A DNA stretch of 64,000 bases from Carettochelys insculpta (lineage: Eukaryota; Chordata; Testudines; Carettochelyidae), in NCBI RefSeq assembly GCF_033958435.1, contig NC_134161.1:6138001-6202000 (forward strand). The letters are read 5' to 3'. The position numbers and the translations under genes are program-made. Shown here in pieces: positions 43,003 to 53,814 of this stretch (position 1 is the first letter of the stretch; every line of letters begins with the position of its first letter). The notes below the pieces were generated by a model. That model was not told the DNA's origin. It searched no databases and saw nothing but the letters and a program-made list of their open reading frames with translations.

Positions 43003-43250
43003 TTCTTCAAGACAGATATTTCTGTGGGTGCTCCACTTTGGTCAAGTTGTGTCCCAATGCCTTTGACCAGAGACTGAAAGCAGCACCCACCCCTTCCACC
43101 TTCTGACCATGCCCATGCTCTGCCTGCTTCACAAGCAGTCAATGTATAAATAGCATGTGTATGATCGTGGCTCCTCAGGCAGGTAGTGGAGCGCCCACAG
43201 GGACACTCATTTCGAACAACAGTTACTGCACAGGTGAGTAACCTTGTCTC
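43003..43250 (+). mobile_element. Short non-autonomous DIRS-like element
   Basis: It begins TTCTTCAAGACAG...CTGTGGGTGCTCCACTTTGG and ends GGTAGTGGAGCGCCCACAGG, GACACTC, CGAACAACAGTTACTGC and ACAGGTGAGTAACC. These match, with divergence, the 5' outer end and the 3' outer end of the DIRS element at 18638-24728, in the order expected for one complete element. About 180 bp of unrelated, non-coding sequence separates them. It lies on the plus strand, antisense to SIK2. It could also be an internally deleted copy or a recombined terminal-repeat remnant. Confidence 0.65.
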
Positions 43251-43449
43251 CTGCTGCTTTTATAAATCAAAGTTTTATAAATGAGAAATGTGTAAGTAAC
43301 AATTACATCTTATCACAAACAAAGTACGCATACACTTACACTCTCCTAAAAATGAAATAATGGCTCGTCGGTCCAACTACGAGCTCTTGCTTCTTGAAAG
43401 TTCTGGGTTTTCTGTTTGGCTCAATCTGCACTTGCATTCCTCTTTCAGA

Positions 43450-43640
43450 AGAGGAATGAAAATGGGGGAAAAAAAATCAAAAATGCAAATGAAGCACTGA
43501 TTTACATCTCTCATGCTTCATTTGAATACTCTTTTCTGAAGAGATTCTTTCGAAAGAAAAAGAGCAGTGTAGATGGGGCTCTTTCAAAAATAAACCCCTA
43601 TCTTCGAAAGAACCCTTCTTCCCATTTTGTTTCAGACACC
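43450..43640. mobile_element. Possible MITE fragment
   Basis: Repeated TTTCGAAAGA / CTTCGAAAGAA words, AAATGCAAATGAAGCAC and AGCAGTGTAGATGGGGC resemble a common reptile MITE family built on TTTCGAAAG palindromes. The ends are not resolved. Confidence 0.4.
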
Positions 43641-44486
43641 GAGCCCATGATTGCTGATGAGGACATAATATTAGCCTTCTCATACCAAAAAAATCAGTCT
43701 CAGAATCTAAAGCAAAATGCATTTGCACTGGAGACCAGCATGGTACATAATCTTAGCATAGAAAACCTACTGTACTAGAATGCTATATATCCCACACTAT
43801 TAAATAGCTGTTCATTGCAAAAATTTTTGTCACTAACATGTAACACTGTTGCTCTGAGAACACTGCACTTACAGCTATATAACTGGAAAATACCTGTGTC
43901 ACGTTTACTTCTCACTTAGCATATTTAGGTTGTTAAGGAACCTGACACGCCAGTCCTTCTTGTGCAGTCTGAAAAGGTCTTTATTGCTTTAGTGCAATTA
44001 TAAGAAAGTGTCCTTTTAACTTACATCGGATACTATGTTTCCATATATAAGCATAATTAAATTAAACATGATTCAAACAAGTTTTAAAAACGCAGTTTGG
44101 GTCACAGGGTTGTAGCCTTACAACTTTCCTTGGTTAGAGATACAGCTACAAAGACCCAACTGTGTTTAAAAATGCAAATAAGTTGTTTACAATTAAACTA
44201 AAGACCAAGTTACGCAGCTGTATTAGGTGAACTGTTATAAGCCTGAATGGGCAGTTTGCAAAACATACAAATCCTGAAATTAGCATCCAATCCCTCTTCC
44301 TTCCTGTGATTTAGTTATTAATACAAACAAAAAGACATGTTTTTTTTTTTTCTCTCTTATCCCTGGCTGTCCCTAAGGTTTCCCTCCAGTACCTCCTCTG
44401 CTCTAATGTTCTTTCCAGAGAATCCATCACTATCTTTTTATTTCCATTCTAGATGGAGTTAAAAAGCTATCCCCACAAAGAGAACA

Positions 44487-44700
44487 GTAACAGAGAGGTA
44501 GCCACGTTAGTCTGTATTCTAACAAAACAAAACCGGCAGTCATGTAACACTTTAAAGACAAACAAAATTATTTATCAGGTGGTGATGAGCTTCCATGGGA
44601 CAGTTCCACTACTTTGATGTGAAGAAGTGGATCTGTCCCATGGAAGCTCATCACCATCTAATAAATTATTTTGTTAGTCTTTCAAGCGCTACATGACTGC
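44487..44700. repeat. Foldback repeat, copy 4
   Basis: It opens with GTAACAGAGAGGTAGCCACG. The left arm (GGCAGTCATGTAACACTTTAAAG...GGTGATGAGCTTCCATGGG) is inverted on the right (CCCATGGAAGCTCATCACC...GCTACATGACTGC). Both arms share TTCCATGGG, where other copies have TTTCGTGGG or TTTCATGGG. The loop includes GTGAAGAAGTGGATCTG. Confidence 0.8.
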
Positions 44701-45330
44701 GGGTTTGTCTTCCCACAGAAGAAGTTAAATAAATGTACATCAGCAGCTTTACACAGTATTCTATCACCCACTGTGAGGGTAGCTCAACAGATGAGCTCTG
44801 CCAGCCTGTTAAAAATCCATGAACATGCATGTCACCGCTTCAGTTAAATGTTTAAAACACAAGATTCAGTGTAGAAATCACTCTCAACATGACATTTTAA
44901 ATCAAAGAAATACTGTGTGGCACATGTAATTATACAAGGCTAAATGATTTTTTTATTTTGCTACATGCTATTTTGTTCTTTTGAATTTCTGAAATAAACC
45001 CACATGTGCTACTTTTGCTAACCAGGAGCAACTGTTTATCAGCATCACAAAAAGAGCTCACATCAAATAAGTGTACACCAATAAATTAAGGCTTCTTATT
45101 TCTAGTTCATCCAGAGATTTTGTAAAATAAAATGTAATGGGTACAGGTGCTAGCAGTTTTTCTTGAAACAATGCAGTTGGAGGTGCTGCTTATTGCAGAA
45201 ATACTCTGCTCCATATTTTTAATACAGGTTGAAGTTTTATATTAGAATTGATTTTCTACATAATATATGGCTAAACATCAGACTCCTTTGTTCCAAAAGT
45301 TTCAATGTAGATTTCGTAATTCAGGACTGA

Positions 45331-45357
45331 ATTTTTTTTTTTTTTTTTTTTTTTTTT
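45331..45357. repeat. T-run (about 26 T)
   Basis: This is an uninterrupted T-run; on the minus strand it is poly-A in the SIK2 sense direction. I see no retroposed body next to it. Confidence 0.85.
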
Positions 45358-45904
45358 GCACCCTTTGTCAGACCTTAAGGTTTAGAGAAAAACCACTAGG
45401 AGACACTATGCAACAACATATAAATGTGAACGGGAACTTAGCATTGCACTCATTTTCACCTGCTATCTTAAGTGTTTTTATCAGAACAAAACAAATAAAA
45501 ACCTATTTAGTTCAAACTGGAGCTGCTGCTTCTCACTATAGCAAAGTGTTCAATTTTACCTTGTCGTACTAAAAACGGCTGAACTCTTCTCTCTCAGCGA
45601 TTCTGAATACATAGCTCACAAGCAACCACAAATATCTTGCAGACATGTCATAACACACATCTCTCCAGCATACTGAGCAAAGGCTTCCTTGGTACATAAC
45701 TGAATTCTCATTTCTCCAGCATGGTCAACCTCTATCTATGGCAACACTACCCAATGCACAAACCAAATTAAGGACAGTTATGCAGGTCACATGATTCTAC
45801 CATACATTTAGGTCACATCTGCAAATCACTCTGTATTTAGCACACCTTTACCCAGTACCACATGCTACTTTACAGCATTTACTTACCCTTAATCATGCAA
45901 ACCA

Positions 45905-46098
45905 AAAACTGTTTTTAGTTCTCTGTGCCTTAAATATTGAGTCTGTTCTTTGTATGGCTATGGTCTGAAGAAGTGGGCCTGTCCCACAAAAGCTCACCTA
46001 ATCAACTATTTTGCTAGTCTTTAAAGTGCTACTTCACTGCTTTTTGTTTTGATGGTGTACAGACTAGCATGGTTCCCTCTCTGTTACTGTCCTGAAAA
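45905..46098 (+). repeat. Foldback-family repeat, right half
   Basis: It starts in the body (GGTTCTCTGTGCC or close variant). It contains GGTCTGAAGAAGTGGGCCTG and CCCACAAAAGCTCACC, and runs to GACTAGCATGGTTCCCTCTCTGTTACT, the full right end of the family. The left arm is absent. Confidence 0.75.
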
Positions 46099-48195
46099 AT
46101 GGGGACTTACCAGTAACAAGTTTTTACAATAGTTCATGGAGTGATAGCTTAGTAGAAAGATGACTAACTATTTGAGTCAAGTTTAAAGCCTGTATTTTGT
46201 AGAAACAGTGCCAGAGGTTGCTAATGCATTTGTATTTCCTTTATTCTTTAAAATTCCAGAGGATGTCATTGTATTATGAGACAGAAATTGCGGCAGATTC
46301 ATTCTGATGTTCTCTACCCTTCATCTTTATACTTCATCTCACTACTTAGCTCCCACCTCAAAACTAAACAGTACTAATTTTTCTGAGCTTTCCTTATGAC
46401 TCTTACATTGCTTCTAATTATTTCTGTCGTCATCTCCTATTTTTCGTATGTCCTCCTAAACAAGCACCTCTCCTGTTTCTACCACTCGTGCTCATAAACC
46501 GACTTCTCTGATCATAGGATATTTCTGTTATAACAAAGCTGCACTGCATGCAAGAGTCTATCAAGAAGGCAGCTGCCTCTTCTCACACATCTAGCACAGA
46601 CTGATCTTAGATGCAGGCTATAGGACTATGTGAAACATGGTTGAAAATAGACAAATGTAGGAATTACTATTCAACATTTCTTCACTTGAGTGCACAAAAG
46701 CAAAATTAAGGTTACCGTTATAGCAATTTCACACTTAATTTTAGAGCTACTTTGCCATACTCAACTTTCTGGGCTCCCTTTTCTTCTTATGTACACATTC
46801 TGTTTCAGTCTGATTTGACTTTATACTTGATTAATTTCATGACAAATAAGATTGAGGGCTGCACTGTTTCATACAAAGGATGGAATCTGTGTGTGAATCA
46901 GATTTATGTACTTTATAGATTTTGCATTTTTAAAAGGAGATAGTAAAACAGTTTTACTTTTTGCCCAGCATTACTTTGGTAGATTTATATCAATGAAGAC
47001 AAAAGGAGCCAAACAGCTCTATAGAGGCATGGCTGCATGAAACAAACCTGTGACTGCAAAGCTTTTATGCCAAAAAGAAAGTAAACAGATTCATTATGTC
47101 AAGAGCTAGAGCAGGGAGACAGAGGGAATCACACACAGGAAAGTCATCACAAATACTTTTCCCAAACAAGCTTCAGCAAAAATACAGGACTGCAATGGAA
47201 GCATGCACATGAATTGTTGCTGCAACTCTGATTCAGTTTACAGTATAGGAGATTAAATTTGAAGTGAGCACAGAGCGACTCCTGAAATATGCATAAACAC
47301 AGTCACACCCTGTGTTTGAACATTCTCCCATCCAGAAGAGTCATGAGAGGCCAGAGCTGATCAAGAGCCTTTCCGACTTCTTGTGTGTGTAGTTGGCACT
47401 AAAGTAAGTGGAACTGGGAGAACTCACACTGGCCTGAATTTGAACAACTTACATTAATGGCGCTTAGTCAGAAGCAAAGTGTCCTTTTCCATTAGTGAAA
47501 GTTAATCGGGTCCTTCTCCCTTGCAACCCAGCTAGCTGCACCTACAGAACAGGATAAGTTCTCCCTAACCCGATGTTATATTTCTTGTTGCAGAAATAAC
47601 CGTGGTGCAAAATAAGCCGTTTAACCACAAAACTTCAGAAAGGGAAAACCTGCGAAAAAGTTATGGGAAACTTTTGATGCGGGTTTCATTTTAGCTTTAT
47701 TATGTGAAACAGCTGTCATTCATCATAACTTCACCCTGGAATCATCCCCATCCTGGCAGTAGCAATTCATGATGTGAACTATAAAAAGAAATTTTAGACT
47801 GAGCACAAGATACAAAGCCCTAACAAAGAAGCAAACCTATTTAACCAAATTTAAACATTAATGGTAACATTTGCTAAAGTTTTTAGAGTATAATTTATTA
47901 ATTTCAGCCATTTTTAAGCTAACAACTTACATCAAAAAATATTGCCACACAGTTTGGACTCAGTTGAGATGATTTTAATTTTCACAAAAACCAAGAGATC
48001 TAATTTTCCAACTACAATGAAAATTTTAGACCCTTTCCAATGCCACTGAGACAAGGCACCTGAAAACTAAAACAAAAAAACAAAAACACAAACCACAAAC
48101 AGGTTTATCTACTCCCATATAAGGAAAATACTAAAAACTAATAGCTTAGGGCTTTCCCCCACCTCTTAGATTAAAAACTGCTCTACGACCTTTTT

Positions 48196-48330
48196 AATGT
48201 TTAATGACAGCAGTCTGGATCCACCTTGATTTAGGTGGAGCCCATCATTCCTGTATAGGCAGATGGGATGCTGGGCTGGATGGACCTTTGGTCTGACCCC
48301 AGTATGGCCATTCTTATGTTCTTAGGGGTG
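48196..48330 (+). mobile_element. CR1 LINE 3' end
   Basis: GGGATGCTGGGCTGGATGGA, CCTTTGGTCTGACCCCAGTA and TGGCCATTCTTATGTTCTTA is the conserved 3' end of a common turtle CR1 subfamily, in plus orientation and strongly 5'-truncated. Confidence 0.88.
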
Positions 48331-48689
48331 AAGAATCCCCAGCCCATGGTCCAAATGTGCTGTGTGCCCTGTCTGGCTCTGAACCCCAAAGCTCAGGGCT
48401 CCTCTCCACAGCATCTGGCCAATGGTGGGGTGAAAGGTGTGGAGCCATGAGCCCCAAGGGCTGGATCAGGCAGAACGGAGACTCTGCTGGGGATCAGGAA
48501 GAGGCTCCAGGCTGTGGTCACTGCTCTTCTCCCACCCAGAACTCCGGCCAATCAGAGTAGTGGAGGGAGATGCCTGGGAGCAGGGGGTGCACAGCAATGT
48601 GCATTCGGAGGCACTCAAAGTTAATTGCACCCCTTCATACAGATCCTGTGTCCCCAAGCAGACTTTGTCCCCGATTCCCACTCGCTTCT

Positions 48690-49030
48690 TGCCCGCTCCT
48701 TCCAGACCCCTCACCTGTTCCTCGCAGACAAGACACCGACATCCCAATCCCTCACACCCAGACCCAAGTCCCTCTCCTGCTCAGACTCCCCATCCCTACC
48801 CTGCTTCTGCCCCTCCCCTTGCATATCTCTCACCTCCACCCTGAGCCCCCCCTTCAGGCTTCTTACCCCCAACCTTCCCACACCTAGACTCCCAACTCCC
48901 AGCCCACTCCTGTACCCCTTCTCATCTCCTACACTCTCGTCTTGCCCAGATCTACCAGCCCTCTTCTACATCCCCCTTGCCTGGATCCCCCACCCACAGC
49001 CTGCTCTTGCACCCTACTCCAACGCCTTCC
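48690..49030. repeat. Pyrimidine-rich tract, about 340 bp
   Basis: The plus strand is overwhelmingly C and T here, with irregular CCCAGA, CCCCTC and CACCCA words and some short repeated blocks (CCTCACCTG, CCCACAGCC). It resembles a degraded C-rich minisatellite. Open frames through it reflect composition only. Confidence 0.6.
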
Positions 49031-49044
49031 TTTAATACTTGAGA

Positions 49045-49105
49045 TTTCCACAGAAGCACAGAAATGTAGGTTTGGAAGGGACCTCAAGAGGTCAATACGA
49101 CTATG
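49045..49105 (-). mobile_element. CR1 LINE 3' tail (short)
   Basis: CACAGAAATGTAGGTTTGG and AAGGGACCTCAAGAGGTCAA correspond to the reverse complement of the CR1 3' terminus. Only about 60 bp remains. Confidence 0.75.
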
Positions 49106-49324
49106 CACATTACTTTGAAAAGTGACCACTATTATGTGCCTGCAACAATTTTAACAGCCAAATTACAGTTAAAGTTAACTAATTGAGACTCATCAAACTT
49201 GTAAAACTTAAGATCAACGTGAATGAAAGATTACGGTTTTCAATTTGTTTACTTTGTGCTTTTGACATAAAACCACTCAGTTTCTTTGTGTGAGGAAAAA
49301 ACAAGAAGTCTTGTGAAACTCCTT

Positions 49325-49372
49325 TTTGTTCTTGCAGCTATAGACTAACCGGACTACCTCTCTGATACTTTG
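49325..49372. repeat. Foldback-family end fragment
   Basis: GCTATAGACTAACCGGACTACCTCTCTGAT matches the family end (AGACTARCACGGCTACCTCTCTG). Only the terminus is present. Confidence 0.45.
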
Positions 49373-50089
49373 TGTGAGGAAATTATTCATGCTACTCCAG
49401 GGCAAAAGGTTTGTTTTAAAATAGGAAATAAGACCATATAAAACAGGCAAATAACTTAAAACCAGCTACTGCAACTGAAAGTACCTTTTTTTTAAACCTT
49501 TATTACTTGATGATGTTGCAAGGTGACTCTTCCCTCAGATATTTAATATTTTACAAGTATGCCTAACTACATTTTTACCCATGTGGACTACAGTTTAATT
49601 ATAGATGAAACATGAAATAATTATAGTTTTCTGAGACTGGCATTTATTGGACAACTTACATTGCTGTTTTTAATTTAGTACCCAGACAGGCATGCAATGG
49701 AATGACATGTGAGGGAATCATTCTTCAAACTGCACCACTAAAGCTGGCCCTACACCTGAAGCTGGTGTTCAGAACACAAACCTGACAGCAGGATAAGGGC
49801 TGAAACCTGCTGTGGTTTATTTTCGCTGGGGATTGCCAGAGCAGAACCCAGGCATCTCTAGTTTTTGGCATTTTTATCCCCAGCACCTGTGGGTTTGCCA
49901 CTTCAGTCATGAATATAAACAACTTGCATGCAACAAATTGTGAGAGCCCCAGCCCCTCTTTCCTAACAAATCGAGCGCTGCAAACCTGTTCTGTAACAAG
50001 GACATCGGCTACCTGGCAACAGCTCCTCCTTAACTGACCACCAGAGCCTCGGGGGTGCACAGCACAGGCGTTAGCCTGTAGCCTCACAC

Positions 50090-50160
50090 ACAACAGGCAG
50101 TCTTGCGGCACCTTGCAGCCTAACACACACAGTAGCTCTGGAGCTCCCTCGGATGACGCC
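50090..50160. repeat. Degenerate foldback-related remnant
   Basis: ACAGGCAGTCTTGCGGCACC followed by TTGCAGCCTAACACAC is a degraded form of the subfamily seen at 30258. It abuts the CpG island. Confidence 0.4.
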
Positions 50161-50609
50161 CTGTTATTTGTGCCCATCACACCAGCAGCGAAGCAGGTAT
50201 TGTTCTCAACGCCGTGACAGCCGGGCAGCCCCGGGGCGGGCTCTGCACCGCCCCAGCGCTTTCCTCGGTCACCGGCACGAGCGGGCCCCAGGAGAAAACA
50301 AAGCCAGGTCCTCGTCCGGCCGGCACGTGCACCAGGGCACGGCCAAGACGGGCTGACCTCGCCCTCGGCCGGCTGGGCCCGGGGCCGCCCCCCGCGGGGA
50401 GCTCTCTCTGCTTGGGGGGCGAGAGGCAGGGGACTGGTTCCAGCCCCAGGACAAAGGGGGCCGGCGGCAGCGCCTGGCGCCCCTCCCCCCGCGAGGCAGA
50501 CGGGGAGTGGGACCCGCTGGCGGCGGGGGAGGGGGGGCTGACCGCTACCCGTCCCCTCGCGAGCCGGAGGCCGGGCCCGAGGGAGGCCCAGTTCGCCCGC
50601 CCGCCTCAC

Positions 50610-50759
50610 CTCGCTGCGCGTGATCCGGTGCCGCCCCAGCTTCACCACGGCGAAGTTGCCCTTCCCCAGCGTGCCCTCGATGTCGTAGAACCCGACGCGG
50701 ACGGGCCCAGGCCCGCGGGGCAGCAGCGCGGGGGGCCGCCGGGGCTCGGCCATTACCAT
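50610..50759 (-). CDS. SIK2: SIK2 exon 1: start codon and glycine-rich loop
   Basis: The exon encodes residues 1-50, from [16 protein letters not shown] to [14 protein letters not shown] and the [20 protein letters not shown] block are diagnostic of SIK2 rather than SIK1 or SIK3. The glycine-rich loop GTLGKGNF is at residues 29-36. The N-terminal linker is Pro/Arg-rich and about five residues longer than the human one as I remember it, so numbering downstream is shifted by five. The start is the first ATG in this frame. The frame stays open upstream but without an ATG. A second ATG lies two codons in. The donor is GAG|GTGAGG. SIK2 acts in cytoplasm and nucleus in metabolic and cAMP signalling. 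Confidence 0.96.
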
Positions 50760-50848
50760 GCTGGGCTCGGGGGGCGGCGGCGGCAGCAGCGGCTCGGTCA
50801 GTCTGTGGCCGCGCGGCGCCTTGCAGCCCCGCCGCCCCGCCCCCCCTC

Positions 50849-50866
50849 GCGTCACCGCTCGCGTCA
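50849..50866 (-). promoter_or_regulatory. Two TGACG (CRE/ATF half-site) motifs
   Basis: On the minus strand TGACGCG occurs twice, 12 bp apart (centred near 50852 and 50864), within 110 bp of the SIK2 start codon. SIK family members act in cAMP-CREB signalling, so CRE half-sites would make sense, but half-sites are common in GC-rich promoters. Confidence 0.4.
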
Positions 50867-50887
50867 GCGGAGGCGGGGTCTCGCCAT
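50864..50887 (-). CDS. Possible SIK2 5' UTR uORF (7 codons)
   Basis: An ATG in strong context (GCCATGG) at 50885-50887 opens a 7-codon frame ending in TGA at 50864-50866. It is out of frame with SIK2 and 105 nt before the SIK2 ATG. It matters only if transcription starts upstream of 50887. If so, it would be expected to reduce SIK2 translation. Confidence 0.35.
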   Translation of the reverse strand: MARPRLR

Positions 50888-50894
50888 GGCAACC
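50881..50894. promoter_or_regulatory. RFX-type X-box-like site
   Basis: The plus strand reads CTCGCCATGGCAAC; the minus strand reads GTTGCCATGGCGAG. One half-site (GTTGCC) is perfect and the other has mismatches to the imperfect palindrome bound by RFX factors. It overlaps the uORF start codon. Prediction is by motif only. Confidence 0.35.
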
Positions 50895-51517
50895 GTAGCC
50901 ACCGCCGCCGGAGGATCAACGGCCGGCTGCGGCTGTTCCCTGAGGAGCGCCCCCTCCCGCCGACAGCGGGGGCTCCCCACAGCGCTGTCCCAGCTGGAGC
51001 GCCTTCCCCCGCCGGCCTGAAGAGCGAGAGCTCGCCCGTGCTCACCCCCTCCGCTGCAGTGCCCAGGCGCCTGGTGTCTGGGGGAGGTCCACGGGGGGAC
51101 ACCCTATTTAGCAATTAACATTTTGGCTGGGGCGATGCACCTCCCATCTGCTACCAGGAGTCCCCTGTGGCTGTTCCCCCCCCTTGCACCCAGCCCTACT
51201 GCACAGCATTCCCCCACCCCAGTTCCCACACCCTCCTGGCCCCCCACCCCTCGGTCTGACCCTTGTAACCCCTTACTTGGGGGCTGCTGTGTTGTTGGGG
51301 GGCAGCTGCCAGGCATTCCTGTCCCCCACCAGCCCACAGGGCCTAAAGGGTTTAGCGCGCACAGTGTTAGATGGGCCTTAACCATGTGCAGAATTACCCC
51401 CAACCCTGGAAGATGCCACCACACCCTTGGCCAATAGCACAGAGCTCCAGCCAGAAGCCAGGCTACCCAGCATTGCTTCACTAAGCAAACACGTGCTTGT
51501 GTTAGGCTCACCTGGCT

Positions 51518-51600
51518 GGGTGCTCCAGTGCTAGGCACTGTACAAATCAGTAAGACATCATCCCTGCCCAACACAGTGGGCCATGACCCCAGAGCTCCAT
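51518..51600 (+). repeat. Ancient amniote repeat fragment
   Basis: GGGTGCTCCAGTGCTAGGCA, CTGTACAAATCAGTAAGACA and TCATCCCTGCCC resembles a widespread old SINE/LINE 3' fragment whose copies read GCACTGTACAAACA...CCCTGCCCC. It is short and old. Confidence 0.4.
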
Positions 51601-53496
51601 ATCACGCTGAGCCTTTTCCTACGACAGAAGTAGTGATACTTGCACTGGAAGATTTATTACATGAACCATTTGCAGGGAAAGGTCCAGCAGAAATCATTAA
51701 TGAGCAGAACAAAAGGAGCTTCCCCGTCTACTTCTCCAGCCTGGGCCTGGGCTTGCTCAAAAAGCAGCATTCCCATGCAGGATGGGGATCCTCCACCCTG
51801 ATTCAATTCACACCTTAACCAAGGACAACAGGGAAACAGTTGCTCACCTTCCAGGCTACTGTTTCTGGATGCAAAATAACCTCCTCTCCCATGACAGCAG
51901 CATTTCAGATGGGCTAGGGTCACATCTGGAGGGGAATGCACCCAATACATACACCCCTCCAAGTCAGCTAAGAGCATGGAGTTCTTGCCATGATCTGTGT
52001 TGCCAATGGGCCAGATAGGGCTCAACAGTGAGAACCCTGAAAGCTGGATTGGAAGCTTTGATTACTGTTGAATGCTGAATTTTTTTCACACCGAAGAGGT
52101 GGTTTAAATATGTCTTGCAAGTTTGATGTTAAATAATACTTCACGAGCAAAAATCCTAACCTCGGGCAAAATAGCAGGGGGAGGGAGGAAAAACAGCAAC
52201 CTTGGAGAATCAACTGGACCCATAATGCAAACTACATTATCAATACAATGCCCTGGCATGCACTTCATTACAGCTATATGGAGATGTGTGTGGATCTCTC
52301 TCTACTCTACTGAGCTTACAGTCCACAGAGCTTACTCGACAGAGCGCTTGCATCACTTTATTCATGGAACAGTTAATTCCAAGCATCAATTTTGGACATA
52401 AATCAAGGAGAGGACTGCAAACTTTTACCCATTACAATGCAAAAGTCAGTCTGTTAGAGGAATTAGGACAGGCTGTTGGGTGGCAAAAATCATTCTGGGA
52501 CACTGCAGGAACAGTACACTCTTTCCAGTTTTTATAATAAAATCATGTTACTATTTTAGAAAGAAAATGCATCGTTCCCATAGAAGGCTTGCAGGGTAAA
52601 GGGAATTACCAACACTCAGGTTTCACTCTGGTCTTCCTTTACAGTATTAAATCCAACTAAGCTGATTTACCACTTATGCTTCATTTTTTTTTAAAACCTC
52701 TGCTCATTTCAAATGCATGTCCCCAAACCTTGCCCTTCTATCCTCCTCCTCCATTCAAACTGCCTACTATCTAACCTTCCACATTGTCCTTTTCTAGTTC
52801 CTTCCATCCCTACCTAGCTTCAGTCTCTCTTTGCTTGAGCCGTGGCTCCCCTCTGACATTCACCGCACCTCCTTCTGGACAGCCTTTCACTTCCTTAAAA
52901 CAGCAGGAGTCTAGAACAGCTGATGGCAGAGGAGCGTGCAGGTTTAAGAAAGTATATGCTGCTACTACCTGTAGTTCATAGGACTGGAAGGTTTGGCATG
53001 CAGGAGGTGGTATTTTTGGGGTTCTACATAACACTAAGCACATTGGGAGGGTAGTAATTTCAGGTTTGACACAATGCCCATCCCTGAAAGAGGAGTGCCT
53101 GTTCTGTCTACCTAAGTTAGTCAGATGTCCATCCTCTCAGATGGCTAGTGTACATAAAAGCATACTTATAGTTCTCCTTGGGTAGAGTATACTGTCACTC
53201 AGAACTTTTACTCTTCGAGTTCAGGTTTCATGATCTTTTTGCACTATTATGACACTTTCATTCATCTAGTCAATTAATGTTACCCTGCTGCAAAAACCCA
53301 GTAAATTAAAAATTAAAAAAAAAAAAATTGAACCCAAGCTTCATGTGAAGCCGTGAAAAAACTTTCTGTCAATGGTTTTGCTGCACTGATTCACTTCTTG
53401 TGCTTCAAAAACATGTTCCACCAAACACTCCACACATAACCCTTTTACAGTAACCTGTGTGGTCTCAAACAAAACACTGAGGAACTATTCAAAGGC

Positions 53497-53814
53497 AACA
53501 GAGAGGAAGCCGTGCTAGTCTATACACTATCAAAACAAAAAGCAGTCAAGTAGCACTGTAAAGACTAGCAAAATAGTTTATTAGGTGAGCTTTCGTGGGA
53601 CAGACCCACTTCTTCAGACCATAGCCAGACCAGAACAGACTCAATAGTTAAGACTCAATATTTAACTTGCTCACTGTTTTTGGTTCTCTGTGTCTTAAAT
53701 ATTGAGTCTGTTCTGGTCTGGCTATGGTCTGAAGAAGTGGGTCTGTCCCACGAAAGCTCACCTAATAAACTATTTTGCTAGTCTTTAAAGTGCTACTTGA
53801 CTGCTTTTTGTTTT
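53497..53814. repeat. Foldback repeat, copy 5, near-perfect 121-bp arms
   Basis: It opens GCAACAGAGAGGAAGCCGTGC. The left arm 53532-53652 and right arm 53694-53814 are inverted copies with about two mismatches in 121 bp, separated by a 41-base loop (ACTCAATATTTAACTTGC...CTGTGT). Each arm contains GGGACAGACCCACTTCTTC or its complement. A transcript of either strand would form a long stable hairpin. I see no coding potential. Confidence 0.9.

Larger units (their letters stand above)
50160..51060. promoter_or_regulatory. SIK2: CpG island and SIK2 promoter region
   Basis: The stretch is strongly GC- and CpG-rich compared with the A/T-rich surroundings and brackets the first coding exon. GC boxes (CCCGCCCC, CCGCCCCGCC) lie just upstream of the start codon (50829-50846). 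I see no TATA box, which fits a dispersed CpG-island promoter. Transcription of SIK2 runs leftward; the start site is probably between about 50800 and 50960 but cannot be fixed from sequence. A divergent transcript to the right is possible but unsupported. Confidence 0.85.

Noticed and set aside
48437..49035. Several overlapping plus-strand frames of 100-136 codons
   Set aside because: They arise from the Pro/Ser/Leu-rich translation of a C/T-rich tract and are open in more than one frame.
49725..50855. A 376-codon open frame covering SIK2 exon 1, extending upstream and into intron 1
   Set aside because: It begins at GTG rather than ATG, and past 50610 it reads through a good GTGAGG donor into intron. 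Only 50610-50759 is coding SIK2.
50214..51020. Plus-strand 268-codon frame across the CpG island
   Set aside because: It is a compositional open frame in GC-rich promoter DNA opposite SIK2 exon 1; no domain is recognisable.
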